Assembly: GCF_013280595.1 (NCBI RefSeq)
Contig: NZ_JAAATY010000010.1
Span: forward strand, 1-64,000
Source of the DNA: Kibdelosporangium persicum
GTDB taxonomy: Bacteria; Actinomycetota; Actinomycetes; Mycobacteriales; Pseudonocardiaceae
DNA length: 64,000 bases
Reading direction: 5' to 3'
Below the pieces are notes generated by a model. The model was not told the DNA's origin, ran no database searches, and worked only from the letters and a program-made list of their open reading frames with translations. The number at the start of each line of letters is the position of its first letter. Position 1 is the first letter of the stretch. Shown piece by piece: positions 23,877-32,576 of this stretch. A program made the position numbers and the translations under genes.

Positions 23877-25442
23877 TCAGCGGGGCAGCGCGAACGCCAC
23901 CGTGTCCGGATCTCCCTGGGAGGCTGCGCGGTGGGTCGTCTTGAACATGACAAAAAGACCATCGCGCCACACCGCCTGATGGTTGTCCGCGCCGAAGCCG
24001 AACGTCCTGACATGCTTGTTGAGCTTGTCGTCCGCGTGGGCTTTCGGCCCGATCGCCATCAGCGGCGCGAGCTTGCCGGTACCCGGATCGACGGAGAGCA
24101 CGAGTCCCTTGCTGCCGTTGGGATTGGCCGGCTGGTACGCCACCACGCCGCCGTCGGTCACGGGCACCAGGCTCAGTGCCCGGCCCGCGACCATCCCGGT
24201 GCGCCACGCCTCCTTGCCGGTGTCCAGGTCGAACGCCACCAACTCGTTGCGGAACTCCGTGCTCCGCATGCCGGGTGACGCGTCCTTGGTGTCGGGATTG
24301 ACCTGAGTCGGCGGCGTCATGACGATCACCTTGTTCCCGGCCACCCTCGCCCGGTCGCAGTAGCCGAGTGACCACCCGTCGCAGGCCGACATGTACTTGC
24401 CACGGACGTACGCGCTGATCGGCACCGTCCTGCCAGACGCCGGGTCCACCCGCATCAACTGGGTTTCGTGGCCGAAATGGCCGAGCTCCACCACAAGCGG
24501 GTCGGCGGACACCACATCGAGCACCGGGAGCGGTTTCCCGTCCTTCCCCTTTGGCGTCGCCCACTCCCATACGGACTTGAGGTTCGCGTCGAACGCACGC
24601 AACTGGTTGCCGGCGTTGCCACAGACCGCGTGCGCCAGCAGAAGGTCGCCGAAGAGGCCGACGCTGCGTGACTGGCACGCGGCATCCGGACTCGGCGTCG
24701 ACCGCACCGCACCGGTGTTGATGTCGAGGACGCGCACACCGGCTTGACTGGGAACCACCACCGCCTCCCCGAACACCACCGGCACGTCGGTGACGCGTAC
24801 CTGGCCGCCTTTGACCGGCGGCAGGTCGGCGGCGACCACCTCCTTACCGGTGCCGATGTCGACCACGACGAGCTTCTCGCACAGGCTCGACGTTCCATCG
24901 CCGGTGGCGACCAGCAACGCCACCCGCAGCTTCGAATGTTCCTGGGACGACGGGCACCGGGAGTCGTCGACCTTGCCGACCGGCACCTCCCACGCCTGCT
25001 TGCCGGTCTTCATGTCGTACGCCACGACCCGGCCGGGCAGCCTGCGCACCAGGTGTTCTCCGGTCACCCAGTGGTCGTCGACGCCGATCGTCTTCGGCGC
25101 CACGCCCTGGGGGACCTGCCACGCGACTTCCGCGGCGCCGACGGATTCGACCGCCGCTTCGTAGTCCTGGGCCGCGGGTGTGTCGGCTCCGGCGGAACCG
25201 CCGTCGCCGCCACTCGTCCAGAACCAGACGCCGCCCGCCGCGCCGATCACCACCACGGCGACGATCACGGCGATGGTGATCAGCCGCGTCCGCCGGGCAT
25301 CCGGTCGCGGCCCGCCCGGAGGGACGTGACCATGCCATGGGCCTCCCGGCGGAGGGCCGGGTGGCGGGTAGTTGCCCTGCGGTGGCCCGTACGGACCGGG
25401 GCCCGGTGCGCCGTGTCCGGGATACTGGGGTTGCATGGACAT
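23877..25442 (-). CDS. Membrane-anchored PQQ-like beta-propeller protein
   Basis: A 521-residue protein: a Pro/Gly/Tyr-rich cytoplasmic tail (1-50), one membrane segment (about 54-75) and a large outer domain. The domain repeats the PQQ/propeller pattern in which DMKTGKQAWEVP, DIGTGKEVVAADLP, DLDTGKEAWRTG and DPGTGKLAPL recur. Quinone-ligand residues are not evident, so it is probably a ligand-binding or scaffolding propeller rather than a dehydrogenase. An alternative ATG is at 25436. It lies 8 bases from the Pr6Pr gene and 15 from the YbaB gene, so all are probably one operon with the WXG proteins. Confidence 0.78.
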   Translation of the reverse strand: MSMQPQYPGHGAPGPGPYGPPQGNYPPPGPPPGGPWHGHVPPGGPRPDARRTRLITIAVIVAVVVIGAAGGVWFWTSGGDGGSAGADTPAAQDYEAAVESVGAAEVAWQVPQGVAPKTIGVDDHWVTGEHLVRRLPGRVVAYDMKTGKQAWEVPVGKVDDSRCPSSQEHSKLRVALLVATGDGTSSLCEKLVVVDIGTGKEVVAADLPPVKGGQVRVTDVPVVFGEAVVVPSQAGVRVLDINTGAVRSTPSPDAACQSRSVGLFGDLLLAHAVCGNAGNQLRAFDANLKSVWEWATPKGKDGKPLPVLDVVSADPLVVELGHFGHETQLMRVDPASGRTVPISAYVRGKYMSACDGWSLGYCDRARVAGNKVIVMTPPTQVNPDTKDASPGMRSTEFRNELVAFDLDTGKEAWRTGMVAGRALSLVPVTDGGVVAYQPANPNGSKGLVLSVDPGTGKLAPLMAIGPKAHADDKLNKHVRTFGFGADNHQAVWRDGLFVMFKTTHRAASQGDPDTVAFALPR

Positions 25443-25450
25443 CGTTTTCC

Positions 25451-26161
25451 TTACCGCACCGGGTAGCCGTGCTGGGGGTACGAAGACGGTGGGCCTGATC
25501 TGACGGCGCTCTTGAGCTTTCCGGCGCCGTAGAGCAGGTAGCCGATGACGATGACGCCGACCAGCAGTCCACCGATCATGGCGGCGAACTCGTCACCGTC
25601 CGGGTCGAGGAACGAGTACAGGGAGTTGTAGATCCCACCGGCGAGGAAATAGACGAGGTACGCCAGCGGGAAGGCGATCCACGTCAACGGGTGCCACCAC
25701 TTGACAGCAGCCTGGTTGCGGCCGACGAACAGCCAGTCGACGAGCACGATCAGCGGTGTGTAGACGTGCTCGAACGGCAGGTAGTCGAAGTCGCCCCCCA
25801 TGATGCCGAAGAACGTGCCGGCCACCAGCAGCAACAGCACCGTGATGGCGCCGCGCAGCCACGGCGACCTCGGCTCGTGCCGCCTTCCCCCGGTGACCGC
25901 GGGATACAACAGCAGTCCTATGTAGGCGATCGCGGTGGCGAGGCTGGCCTGCTGGCTGAGCCCTTCGAAGTTCTCCGACCAGCCGGTGGCGTCGCTGAAC
26001 CCGTACAACGCGCAGCCGATGATGGCCAGGCGCCACAGGCTGACCCCCACCAGCACCGCCGGTCGCACCGGCTCCGGCGCCGGTGGCTGGCGCAGCGGCT
26101 GGTTCGGTGGGTAGTACGGCTGGTTCGGTGGGTATGGATAGTAGTTGCCGTATGCCGTCAT
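25451..26161 (-). CDS. Pr6Pr-family integral membrane protein
   Basis: A 236-residue protein starting at ATG 26161. The N terminus is rich in Tyr, Pro and Asn with repeats of PPNQP, then about six membrane helices follow. The features FDYLPFEHVYTPLIVLVDWLF, WWHPLTWIAFPLAYLVYF and NSLYSFLDP fit the Pr6Pr (FAR-17a/AIG1-like) membrane family, whose biochemical role in bacteria is not known. It is the first gene of the run that leads into the propeller and WXG100 genes. Confidence 0.82.
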   Translation of the reverse strand: MTAYGNYYPYPPNQPYYPPNQPLRQPPAPEPVRPAVLVGVSLWRLAIIGCALYGFSDATGWSENFEGLSQQASLATAIAYIGLLLYPAVTGGRRHEPRSPWLRGAITVLLLLVAGTFFGIMGGDFDYLPFEHVYTPLIVLVDWLFVGRNQAAVKWWHPLTWIAFPLAYLVYFLAGGIYNSLYSFLDPDGDEFAAMIGGLLVGVIVIGYLLYGAGKLKSAVRSGPPSSYPQHGYPVR

Positions 26162-26323
26162 GCTTTCCTCAGCTCCGCTCGCTGATCGAGTCGACGGCGA
26201 ACCACGATCCCCCCGAGTGGACACACGTAATTCTGTTCCCGGTACACGCGACTTCCCCAGATGGTGATGGTTGCCAGATGTGGCTGTGTACCGCGGTATT
26301 CGCTGCCCCCTCGACAGCGAGTA

Positions 26324-26367
26324 CCCGCGGTACCACCGTTGCCAGTCAGGCTAGGTGGACCGCGGGG
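26324..26367 (-). terminator. Hairpin after the two-component operon
   Basis: CCGCGGTACCACC around 26325-26337 pairs with GGTGGACCGCGG around 26354-26365 with one mismatch and a 16-nt loop. It lies 23 bases beyond the response-regulator stop codon. No clear U tract follows, as is common in high-GC actinobacteria. Confidence 0.55.
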
Positions 26368-26389
26368 CCGGTGTTGTCGGGTGAACGCC

Positions 26390-27058
26390 CTACAGCGAGG
26401 CCTGGTTGAGCTCCGCTAGTGTGATGACACCGTCATCGAGTGCTCGGGTGACGAGCTCGCTCTTGGTACGCGCGGCCCGTCCGACGTTGGCGTACTTCAC
26501 CCGTACCCGGGCGATGTGGGTGTCGACGGTCTTGACGGTGATGTGGAGTTTCGCGGCGACGAGTTCCTTGGAGGAAGAGGCAAACCATGCTCGCAGCACC
26601 TCGGTCTCCCGTGGTGACAGGCGCGGCCGGTCCGGAGTGTCGTCGGCGGCCAGCGCGCCGGACAACGACGGCGCGGTGTACTCCCGCCCCTCGGCGGCGG
26701 CTCTGATGGCGGGCACGAGGTGGTTCGGCCCTTCACGCTTGGTCAGGTACGCCAGCGCGCCGAGATCGATGCACTTGATCGCGGTGACGTTGTCGGCGTG
26801 CTGGGAGTACACGACCACCCGCCGTCCACTGTCGACCAGCCTGCGGAGCTCGCCGAAATCCGGTTTGCCCGGCACCAGTTCCAGGTCGAAGATCACCACG
26901 TCGGCGTCGGCGCCCGGGCCGGTCCACACACCGGAGAGCCGGTCCCCCACGTCGACGAGGCTGATCGGCGGGTCGGCCTGCTCGCACCAGTACCGCACGC
27001 CCGCCGCGATCGCCACGTGATCGTCCACGATCACCGCCGTGATCAGCTCGGCTGCCAT
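26390..27058 (-). CDS. NarL/LuxR-family response regulator
   Basis: A 222-residue regulator. ATG 27058 is chosen because GGAGG lies five bases upstream and the start overlaps the kinase-like gene. The receiver domain has the acidic pair VDDH at 11-14, phospho-acceptor D58 (VIFDLEL) and the lysine in YLTKREG. The C-terminal LuxR helix-turn-helix reads SPRETEVLRAWF and KTVDTHIARVRVKY. It would bind DNA as a dimer when phosphorylated by the kinase encoded two genes upstream. Target genes are unknown; a possible operator lies at 29298-29345. Confidence 0.9.
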   Translation of the reverse strand: MAAELITAVIVDDHVAIAAGVRYWCEQADPPISLVDVGDRLSGVWTGPGADADVVIFDLELVPGKPDFGELRRLVDSGRRVVVYSQHADNVTAIKCIDLGALAYLTKREGPNHLVPAIRAAAEGREYTAPSLSGALAADDTPDRPRLSPRETEVLRAWFASSSKELVAAKLHITVKTVDTHIARVRVKYANVGRAARTKSELVTRALDDGVITLAELNQASL

Positions 27059-28140
27059 TGGGCCTCCATCCACACAGTCCCGTCGCCGCCGAAAATCTCG
27101 ACCCGCACGTGCGGCGTGGCCGATGCCGGCTCGACCGGCTCGGCGCAGTCCGCGACCACACTGACCGACACCAGATCAGCGCTGCCGACAACGGTGATCC
27201 GCGCCCACGAGTCGGCCGTCGCGAGTGCGGTGAGCGCAGCGTCGGTGAGATCGCGCCGCACGACCACGGGCGGCACGGGCCACTGGCCACGCGCGTCGAG
27301 TTCGACCTCGACACCCTTGCGGTCGGCGATGTCCGCGCAGTGGCGCAGCTCGTGCAGCAGCGGGTTCTCGACGGTGTCCGTCTCGGCGAACAGCCGGCGC
27401 ATCCTGGCCGCCTCGATCGCGCAACCGCGCCGCACCGCGGGATCGGACGGTACGAGCGAACCGTCGGCGAGCCCTTCCAACAGCGGCACAGTCGTGCCGG
27501 CCAGTTCCGCGAATCGTTGCGTGCGGCGTTGGTGCGCGGCCTCCGCCACCGCCTCCGCGGTGCGTATGCCCTCGAGTTCCCGGGTGGCTTTGACCGCCTC
27601 CCTGCCGATCCGGCCCAGCACGGCCGCGACCACGGCCACGCACAGCGGGAGCCCGAACACCGTCACCGAACCGGTGGCGAACCGCGCCAGCGTCCCCCGG
27701 CTGACGTCGTGGAACAGCAACAAGTTCACCAGCGCGAGCGCCTCGTGTGCCACCAGGAACGTCGCTACCGTCCTCAATGGGCGGTCGAGCAGCACGACGA
27801 GGACCACCCAGCCAGTCGCCCCGAACATCCAGTCCACCGAGGTCGACGTCTTGCCGTCCGGCAGCGTCAGGTACGACAGCGCGGACGCGCCGAACACCAG
27901 GGCGAGGGCCGGCCAACGCAGGAACTGCCACGGCTTGCGCCTGATCATCAGCACCGCTTCGGTGCCGAGCACCACCGTCAGCGCCACGATGGCGACGAAC
28001 TGGGCAGCCGGAACGACATGGGATTCGAGGTGCCGCAACAGGTTGATCAGGCCGAGCACGTCCACCGTCAACACGGCGACGAGCAACGTCGCGATCCGTA
28101 ACCCGCGCCTCAGTTGCGCCTGAGTCTCGTCGTCACTCAC
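27043..28140 (-). CDS. Degenerate sensor-kinase-like membrane protein
   Basis: A 365-residue protein with about six membrane helices (16-185) and a cytoplasmic domain resembling a kinase of the HisKA_3 type. The phospho-acceptor box is not recognisable: the helix after the membrane reads AAHQRRTQRFAEL in place of the usual LHD motif, and the ATP-lid glycines are replaced by VRVEIFGGDGTVW. It is co-transcribed between an intact kinase (8-nt overlap) and the regulator (16-nt overlap). It may act as a sensor or dimer partner that modulates the true kinase. This is inference; its architecture is seen directly. Confidence 0.75.
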   Translation of the reverse strand: MSDDETQAQLRRGLRIATLLVAVLTVDVLGLINLLRHLESHVVPAAQFVAIVALTVVLGTEAVLMIRRKPWQFLRWPALALVFGASALSYLTLPDGKTSTSVDWMFGATGWVVLVVLLDRPLRTVATFLVAHEALALVNLLLFHDVSRGTLARFATGSVTVFGLPLCVAVVAAVLGRIGREAVKATRELEGIRTAEAVAEAAHQRRTQRFAELAGTTVPLLEGLADGSLVPSDPAVRRGCAIEAARMRRLFAETDTVENPLLHELRHCADIADRKGVEVELDARGQWPVPPVVVRRDLTDAALTALATADSWARITVVGSADLVSVSVVADCAEPVEPASATPHVRVEIFGGDGTVWMEAQWQPS

Positions 28141-29245
28141 CGTCGGCCCGCCACGCCAGTCGCACCACAGTGCCTGCTCCTTTGGCCGACGTGATCGTGG
28201 CCGTGCCGCCGATCCGGTTCATCCGGCCGTGCACGGACTCACGCAGCCCGCGCCGCGTCGCACCGGATGCGTCGACGACCTCAAAACCTTTGCCCTTGTC
28301 AACGATCTCGACCCGCACCGCGGTCGGGTCGCCGTGCAGCCGGACGGTCGCCTCATCCGAACCGGCGTGGCGGCGCACGTTGTTCAGAGCCTCTTGCACC
28401 GCGCCGACGATCGCGCTGGCCACGTCGAACGGCAACGGCAGCCGTGGCGGGGCGTCAAGCTCGACGGTCAGGTAGCCGGCGTCGAGATCGGCGCGTAGCA
28501 GATCGACGAGGTCGGCGCGCGACGGCGTCCGCCCGCCGTCGGAACGTAATCGGGCCAAGTCGCGCCGCGCCTGCGGGGCCAGCCAGCTCGCACCGGGTGG
28601 CACTTGCCCCGTGCCGACCATCAGCAGCGTGGTGGCCGCGGTGTCGTGCAACGAGTTCGCGAGCTCACGCTCCTCGGCCCGCACGGCCGCCGCCACCGCG
28701 GACTCCCGGCGCGCTCGTTCGGCCGCCGCGGCCAAACGGTCGGCGCGTTCGGCCGCGCGGCTGACGAGTATCCAGGCCGCCCTGGACATCGCGGCCATCA
28801 CCAGCATCCATGCCTGTACCCAGTCCACCGGCAAACCGGCCACCATGAAGATGGCGATCATGCCCACACTGGCCACCAGCGCGGCGACGGCGCCGGTCAC
28901 CAGCGTGGTGTGCCACTGCCAGGTCACACAGGCGAAGGTGACCAGAAGCCGGAGCCACCCGAAGTTGGTGTCCGCCACCGCTTCGGTCCAGAACACACTC
29001 AGGCACAGTCCCAGCAGGATCGTCACGTCCGCCGCGATCGGGACGGAGCGGCCGCGGTACAGCCACCAGCCCTGGCCACAGGTCCATGCCACCGCGACGG
29101 CGACCATCAGCGCCGTGGCCGCGAAGCCCTCCGCGGAGGTTCTGAGCAGGGCGATCGCGCCGATCGGCGGCAGGATCGCGACGCGGACGCCGACGGCGTA
29201 ACGGCGGCCGAAGTCGCCCAGCAGTCGCACGGCTTCGCCCGTCAC
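28133..29245 (-). CDS. Sensor histidine kinase (NarL-type partner)
   Basis: A 370-residue kinase with about six membrane helices in residues 20-165, then a coiled linker and the HisKA_3 box with H200 (ANSLHDTAATTLLMV). The HATPase_c domain has the N box QEALNNVRRHAG and G1 box VDKGKGFEV; the last motif is GGTATITSAKGAGT. The extracellular portion is small, so it likely senses a membrane or envelope signal. It begins a three-gene operon with a degenerate kinase and a LuxR-type regulator. Confidence 0.88.
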   Translation of the reverse strand: MTGEAVRLLGDFGRRYAVGVRVAILPPIGAIALLRTSAEGFAATALMVAVAVAWTCGQGWWLYRGRSVPIAADVTILLGLCLSVFWTEAVADTNFGWLRLLVTFACVTWQWHTTLVTGAVAALVASVGMIAIFMVAGLPVDWVQAWMLVMAAMSRAAWILVSRAAERADRLAAAAERARRESAVAAAVRAEERELANSLHDTAATTLLMVGTGQVPPGASWLAPQARRDLARLRSDGGRTPSRADLVDLLRADLDAGYLTVELDAPPRLPLPFDVASAIVGAVQEALNNVRRHAGSDEATVRLHGDPTAVRVEIVDKGKGFEVVDASGATRRGLRESVHGRMNRIGGTATITSAKGAGTVVRLAWRADGE

Positions 29246-29297
29246 CCGTCACCTCGCCGGCCTCAACTCGGTCAAACTTCGCGGCGGTGACGTTACC

Positions 29298-29345
29298 GGT
29301 CACCATGATCACGTGGAGACAAGGCTACGCATGATCATGGTGACC
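29298..29345. repeat. Perfect 14-bp inverted repeat with 20-nt spacer
   Basis: GGTCACCATGATCA at 29298-29311 is exactly inverted at 29332-29345. It lies 53 bases upstream of the kinase start codon and 70 bases beyond the LysR stop codon. It could be an operator for autoregulation by the NarL-type regulator or a terminator for the LysR gene. Which one is not decided by sequence. Confidence 0.65.
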
Positions 29346-29414
29346 TTGGCCTCATACCCCAAAATTGCCACCTGTCCTCACCCCGGACTGCCTGATCCAC
29401 TGTGGACAGTACGG

Positions 29415-30287
29415 TCAGCCCGCCGGGTCGTCGCGGAAGGCCGCGACCACGCATTCGACCGCGTTGCTCGCACTGCCCGTGGCGACGACGATGCTGCCGG
29501 CGATCGTGATCGCCGGCTCGAGCGGGATCGACCGGACGCGGGTGGAGCGGATTTCGGAGACCTGACCGGCCGGCAGCACCGTCCAGCTCCGTGGATCCGA
29601 GCCGACCTCGACGATGGTGTCCTGGAGCGCGCCGGTCGGCCGGCCCGCCTTCGGGCACAGCCCGGTGTCGTGCAGCGCCAGGACCAAGGCGTCGTGCAGC
29701 GGCGGATCGTGCTTGCGAGCGGGCACACGCAGCGTGTGGTCGGCCAGTTCGGCAAGGCTGACGGCACCGCGGTCCGCGGCCGGGTGGCGCTGCGACACGA
29801 CCGCGAACAGACGTTCGGTCCAGGTCGGCAGCACCGTGAGCCCGGGCACGGAACGCACGCCACGAGTCAGCGCCAGGTCGAGTTCACCGTGCCTGACAGC
29901 GTTGAGCCGGGCGTCGATCGGCAGATCGACCAGTACCACGTCGAACTCGGGCGCACGCTCGCGCAGAGCGTCGATACCCCGTTCCAGGCGGGCGGTCATG
30001 CCGGCGGCGGTGCCGATGCGCACGGTCGTCGGGACCTGCACGGCCGCGACCTGTACCTGTTCGGCCGCGGCGAGCGTCCGGCGTGCCGCGTCGAGCACCC
30101 GCTGCCCGGCCTCGGTGAGCCGGACACGCCGGGGTGACCGGTCGAGCAGCCGGACACCGAGTTCCCGTTCCAGCCGGGCGATCTGCTGGCTGACGGCGGG
30201 CTGCGCGATGTGCAACCGCTCGGCGGCCCGGCCGAAGTGCAGTTCGTCGGCGACGGTGACGAAATAACGCAGTGCCCGCAACTCCAT
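29415..30287 (-). CDS. LysR-family transcriptional regulator
   Basis: A 290-residue LysR regulator starting at the ATG at 30287 (MELRALRYFVTVAD). The winged helix HFGRAAERLHIAQPAVSQQI is canonical and the effector domain spans about 90-290. It is divergent from an LLM-type oxidoreductase gene, the classical LysR arrangement. A perfect 9-1-9 palindrome in the shared control region is a likely binding site. The effector ligand is unknown. Confidence 0.92.
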   Translation of the reverse strand: MELRALRYFVTVADELHFGRAAERLHIAQPAVSQQIARLERELGVRLLDRSPRRVRLTEAGQRVLDAARRTLAAAEQVQVAAVQVPTTVRIGTAAGMTARLERGIDALRERAPEFDVVLVDLPIDARLNAVRHGELDLALTRGVRSVPGLTVLPTWTERLFAVVSQRHPAADRGAVSLAELADHTLRVPARKHDPPLHDALVLALHDTGLCPKAGRPTGALQDTIVEVGSDPRSWTVLPAGQVSEIRSTRVRSIPLEPAITIAGSIVVATGSASNAVECVVAAFRDDPAG

Positions 30288-30311
30288 GGTTCCTGCCCGG
30301 TACGACTCCGA

Positions 30312-30330
30312 CGATAAGCTGAGCTTATCG
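30312..30330. promoter_or_regulatory. LysR operator candidate
   Basis: CGATAAGCTGAGCTTATCG is a perfect 19-bp palindrome containing the T-N11-A core typical of LysR sites. It lies 25 bases upstream of the LysR start and about 57 upstream of the divergent oxidoreductase start, so it could serve autorepression and activation. Confidence 0.75.
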
Positions 30331-30386
30331 CAGCGCATGCCGGTTGAGTCTGGTTCGTCCCGCTGTCCGGTGCTGAAGTCGTGACC

Positions 30387-31229
30387 ATGACTTTGGAACT
30401 GGGACTGCTCGGCGCCTACCTGACCGCCGCCGACGCGACCGCCGCGCAGGCCGTCGCGCTGGAGGAGGCCGGATACGGCGCGGTGTGGCTGGCCGCGTCG
30501 CCGGCCGCCGATCTCCTGCCGGCGGAACGACTGCTCGACGCCACCAGCCGGATCGTGGTCGGCACCAGCGTGATCAACGTGTGGCAGGCTGACGCGGAGA
30601 CTGTCGCGGAGTCCTACCACCGGATCACGGACAAGCATCCCGATCGGCTCCTCCTGGGCATCGGCGCCGGCCACCGGGAACACGACGCCGGGTACACCTC
30701 CCCAGTCGCGAAGATCACGACCTATCTGGACACTCTGACCACGGCCGGCGTGCCCGCCGACCGGCTGCTGCTGGCCGCACTCGGGCCCAAGATGCTCCGC
30801 CTGGCGGCCGACCGTGCCGCGGGCACGGTCACGCTCCAGGTGACGCCCGAACACACCCGGCGAGCCCGGGAGATCCTCGGACCGGACAAGCTGGTGGTGC
30901 CCGGACACGGCGTGCTGCTGGACACCGACACCGAACGGGCCCGCGCGACCGGCCGGGCCGGGGTCCGGCCCATGCTGGGCATCGCCAACTACGCCAACAA
31001 CCTCCGGCGGATCGGCTACACCGACCAGGATCTCACCGATCCCTTCAGTGACCGGCTGATCGACGCACTCGTGCTGCACGGCGACGCCGCCGCCATCGCG
31101 GCCGGCGTCCGCGTGGAGCTGACGGCCGGGGCGAGTCACGTCGGCTTGCACGCCATGGGCGAGGATCCGGTCGGAATTCTGCGCGCGGTCGCCGAGGCTG
31201 TGCGGGATCAGCAGGTACTGCGGACGTAG
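30387..31229 (+). CDS. LLM-class (F420/FMN-type) oxidoreductase
   Basis: A 280-residue luciferase-like TIM-barrel protein, at the short end for the family. ATG 30387 is used; GTG 30381 is an alternative. Motifs: EEAGYGAVWLA, LDATSRIVVGTSVINVW, HPDRLLLGIGAGH and LAADRAAGTVTLQ. In mycobacteria and relatives this short class commonly uses coenzyme F420. It is divergent from a LysR regulator that presumably controls it. Substrate unknown. Confidence 0.85.
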   Translation: MTLELGLLGAYLTAADATAAQAVALEEAGYGAVWLAASPAADLLPAERLLDATSRIVVGTSVINVWQADAETVAESYHRITDKHPDRLLLGIGAGHREHDAGYTSPVAKITTYLDTLTTAGVPADRLLLAALGPKMLRLAADRAAGTVTLQVTPEHTRRAREILGPDKLVVPGHGVLLDTDTERARATGRAGVRPMLGIANYANNLRRIGYTDQDLTDPFSDRLIDALVLHGDAAAIAAGVRVELTAGASHVGLHAMGEDPVGILRAVAEAVRDQQVLRT

Positions 31230-31287
31230 CGGGATCGACCCATCGCGCGGTGTCGCGAAACGGTGACTCTCAGTACGCTGGCGAGTC

Positions 31288-32520
31288 ATGCGACCCGACA
31301 TGCTACGCACGCATCTCCACAGCAGACGCGATGTTCTTGGTTTGACGGCGAAGGCGGCGGCAGTCACCGCCGCCGTCTCGGCAGGGATCGACGCTTCGGC
31401 CGCGGCCGCCGAAGAGGAGTTCAGCGATCGGATGTTCTCGCTGGACGAGGTGGCGGGCTGGGCCGAGCGCACCGCCCGCCGTTACGGCCGCGATGACCAA
31501 CGCGGCACGTGGAACGAGGTGACTCCCGAACGGACCGGCCAAGCATTGCGGCTGCTCGACGGGCGCGGTCCGGTTAAGACGTACAACCTGGGCGAACTGC
31601 TCCAGGACAACTTCCCGGCGTTCGCCGGCGTCCCGCCCAGGGTGTTGCGGCAGCGGCTGCTCGTCACCGGCTACCAGCCGCAGGGCGACTTCGTCCCGTC
31701 CGCGGACTACGACCCGCGGACACATCCGGAGTCAGGCATCCTGCAGTCGGCCACGCCGCTCGGCGCGAACGCCATCTCCTTCAACGAGGAGCGGTTCCCG
31801 CACAGCGGGACGTACCAGATCGCCACCCAGCTCGACAACCTCGGGCACGTCGGCGTCGGCGACATTTACTACAACGGCTTCCGTGGACCGGACATCGCGA
31901 CTCCGCGCGGACTGGCCAAACTCGGCAACGAACACACCGGCCCCATCGTGACCCGTGGGATCGTCTACGACATCGTCGGCCTCAAGCTGGCACAGGGCGC
32001 TGGTACCGACCTGTTCCGTTCACCCGTGAACGGCGAATGGGTGCTACGCGACAACTACCGGATCACCCTGACCGACCTGCGCGCCGCGCTGCGCAGGCAG
32101 GGCGTGCGCCGGGAGCCTGGACCAGGCGACGTCGCGCTGTTGCGTACCGGGTGGACGCACCTGCTCGACCGGGCCGCGTTCGACGACCCGGAAAACCCGA
32201 ACAACCGGCGCTACATCACCAACGAGCCGGGCATCTACCTCCGCGAAGCCAGGTACTTCGCGTCCCGCCGCGTCGCCATGGTCGGCAGCGACACCTGGGG
32301 ACTCGAGGTGACCGATCCCGCGGTCACCGGCCAGAATGTCTTCCCGGTGCACCAGGTGCTTCTCGCCCAGCACGGCGTCCGCATCGGCGAGGGAATCCGT
32401 ACCGAGGAACTGGTCGCGGACGGCGTGTCCGAGTTCGTCTACATTGTCACGCCCCAGTTCCATGTCGGCTCCACCGCCGGAAACACCCCGCCTGCCGCCC
32501 TCGCCGTGCCCCGGCGCTGA
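31288..32520 (+). CDS. Cyclase-family hydrolase, Gln-variant, with Tat-like leader
   Basis: A 410-residue protein of the cyclase/kynurenine-formamidase family. The N terminus has paired arginines before a hydrophobic stretch (SRRDVLGLTAKAAAV), compatible with Tat export. The metal motif, usually GTHxDxxxH, reads ATQLDNLGH: Q181 takes the place of the first His while D183 and H187 remain. A TQxD-type subfamily exists, so it may still bind metal. Other conserved parts are GIVYDIV, DVALLRTGW and VGSDTWGLEV. It probably opens or hydrolyses a cyclic amide or ester outside the cell; substrate unknown. Confidence 0.78.
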   Translation: MRPDMLRTHLHSRRDVLGLTAKAAAVTAAVSAGIDASAAAAEEEFSDRMFSLDEVAGWAERTARRYGRDDQRGTWNEVTPERTGQALRLLDGRGPVKTYNLGELLQDNFPAFAGVPPRVLRQRLLVTGYQPQGDFVPSADYDPRTHPESGILQSATPLGANAISFNEERFPHSGTYQIATQLDNLGHVGVGDIYYNGFRGPDIATPRGLAKLGNEHTGPIVTRGIVYDIVGLKLAQGAGTDLFRSPVNGEWVLRDNYRITLTDLRAALRRQGVRREPGPGDVALLRTGWTHLLDRAAFDDPENPNNRRYITNEPGIYLREARYFASRRVAMVGSDTWGLEVTDPAVTGQNVFPVHQVLLAQHGVRIGEGIRTEELVADGVSEFVYIVTPQFHVGSTAGNTPPAALAVPRR

Positions 32521-32530
32521 TCGTCGCCCC

Positions 32531-32558
32531 GCGCGTCACTGTCTTGACAGTGACGCGC
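32531..32558. promoter_or_regulatory. 13-bp perfect hairpin, terminator or operator
   Basis: GCGCGTCACTGTC pairs exactly with GACAGTGACGCGC across a 2-nt turn, 10 bases after the cyclase stop. It includes TTGACA (32544-32549), a possible -35 for the DinB-MalY operon. A related palindrome follows at 32577-32598, which favours an operator role. Confidence 0.55.
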
Positions 32559-32576
32559 GGGCACGTCAACACTAGT

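Noticed and set aside
30288-31472. 395-codon N-terminal extension of the LysR protein
   Set aside because: It is antisense to the LLM oxidoreductase gene; LysR proteins start at the MELRALRYF position.
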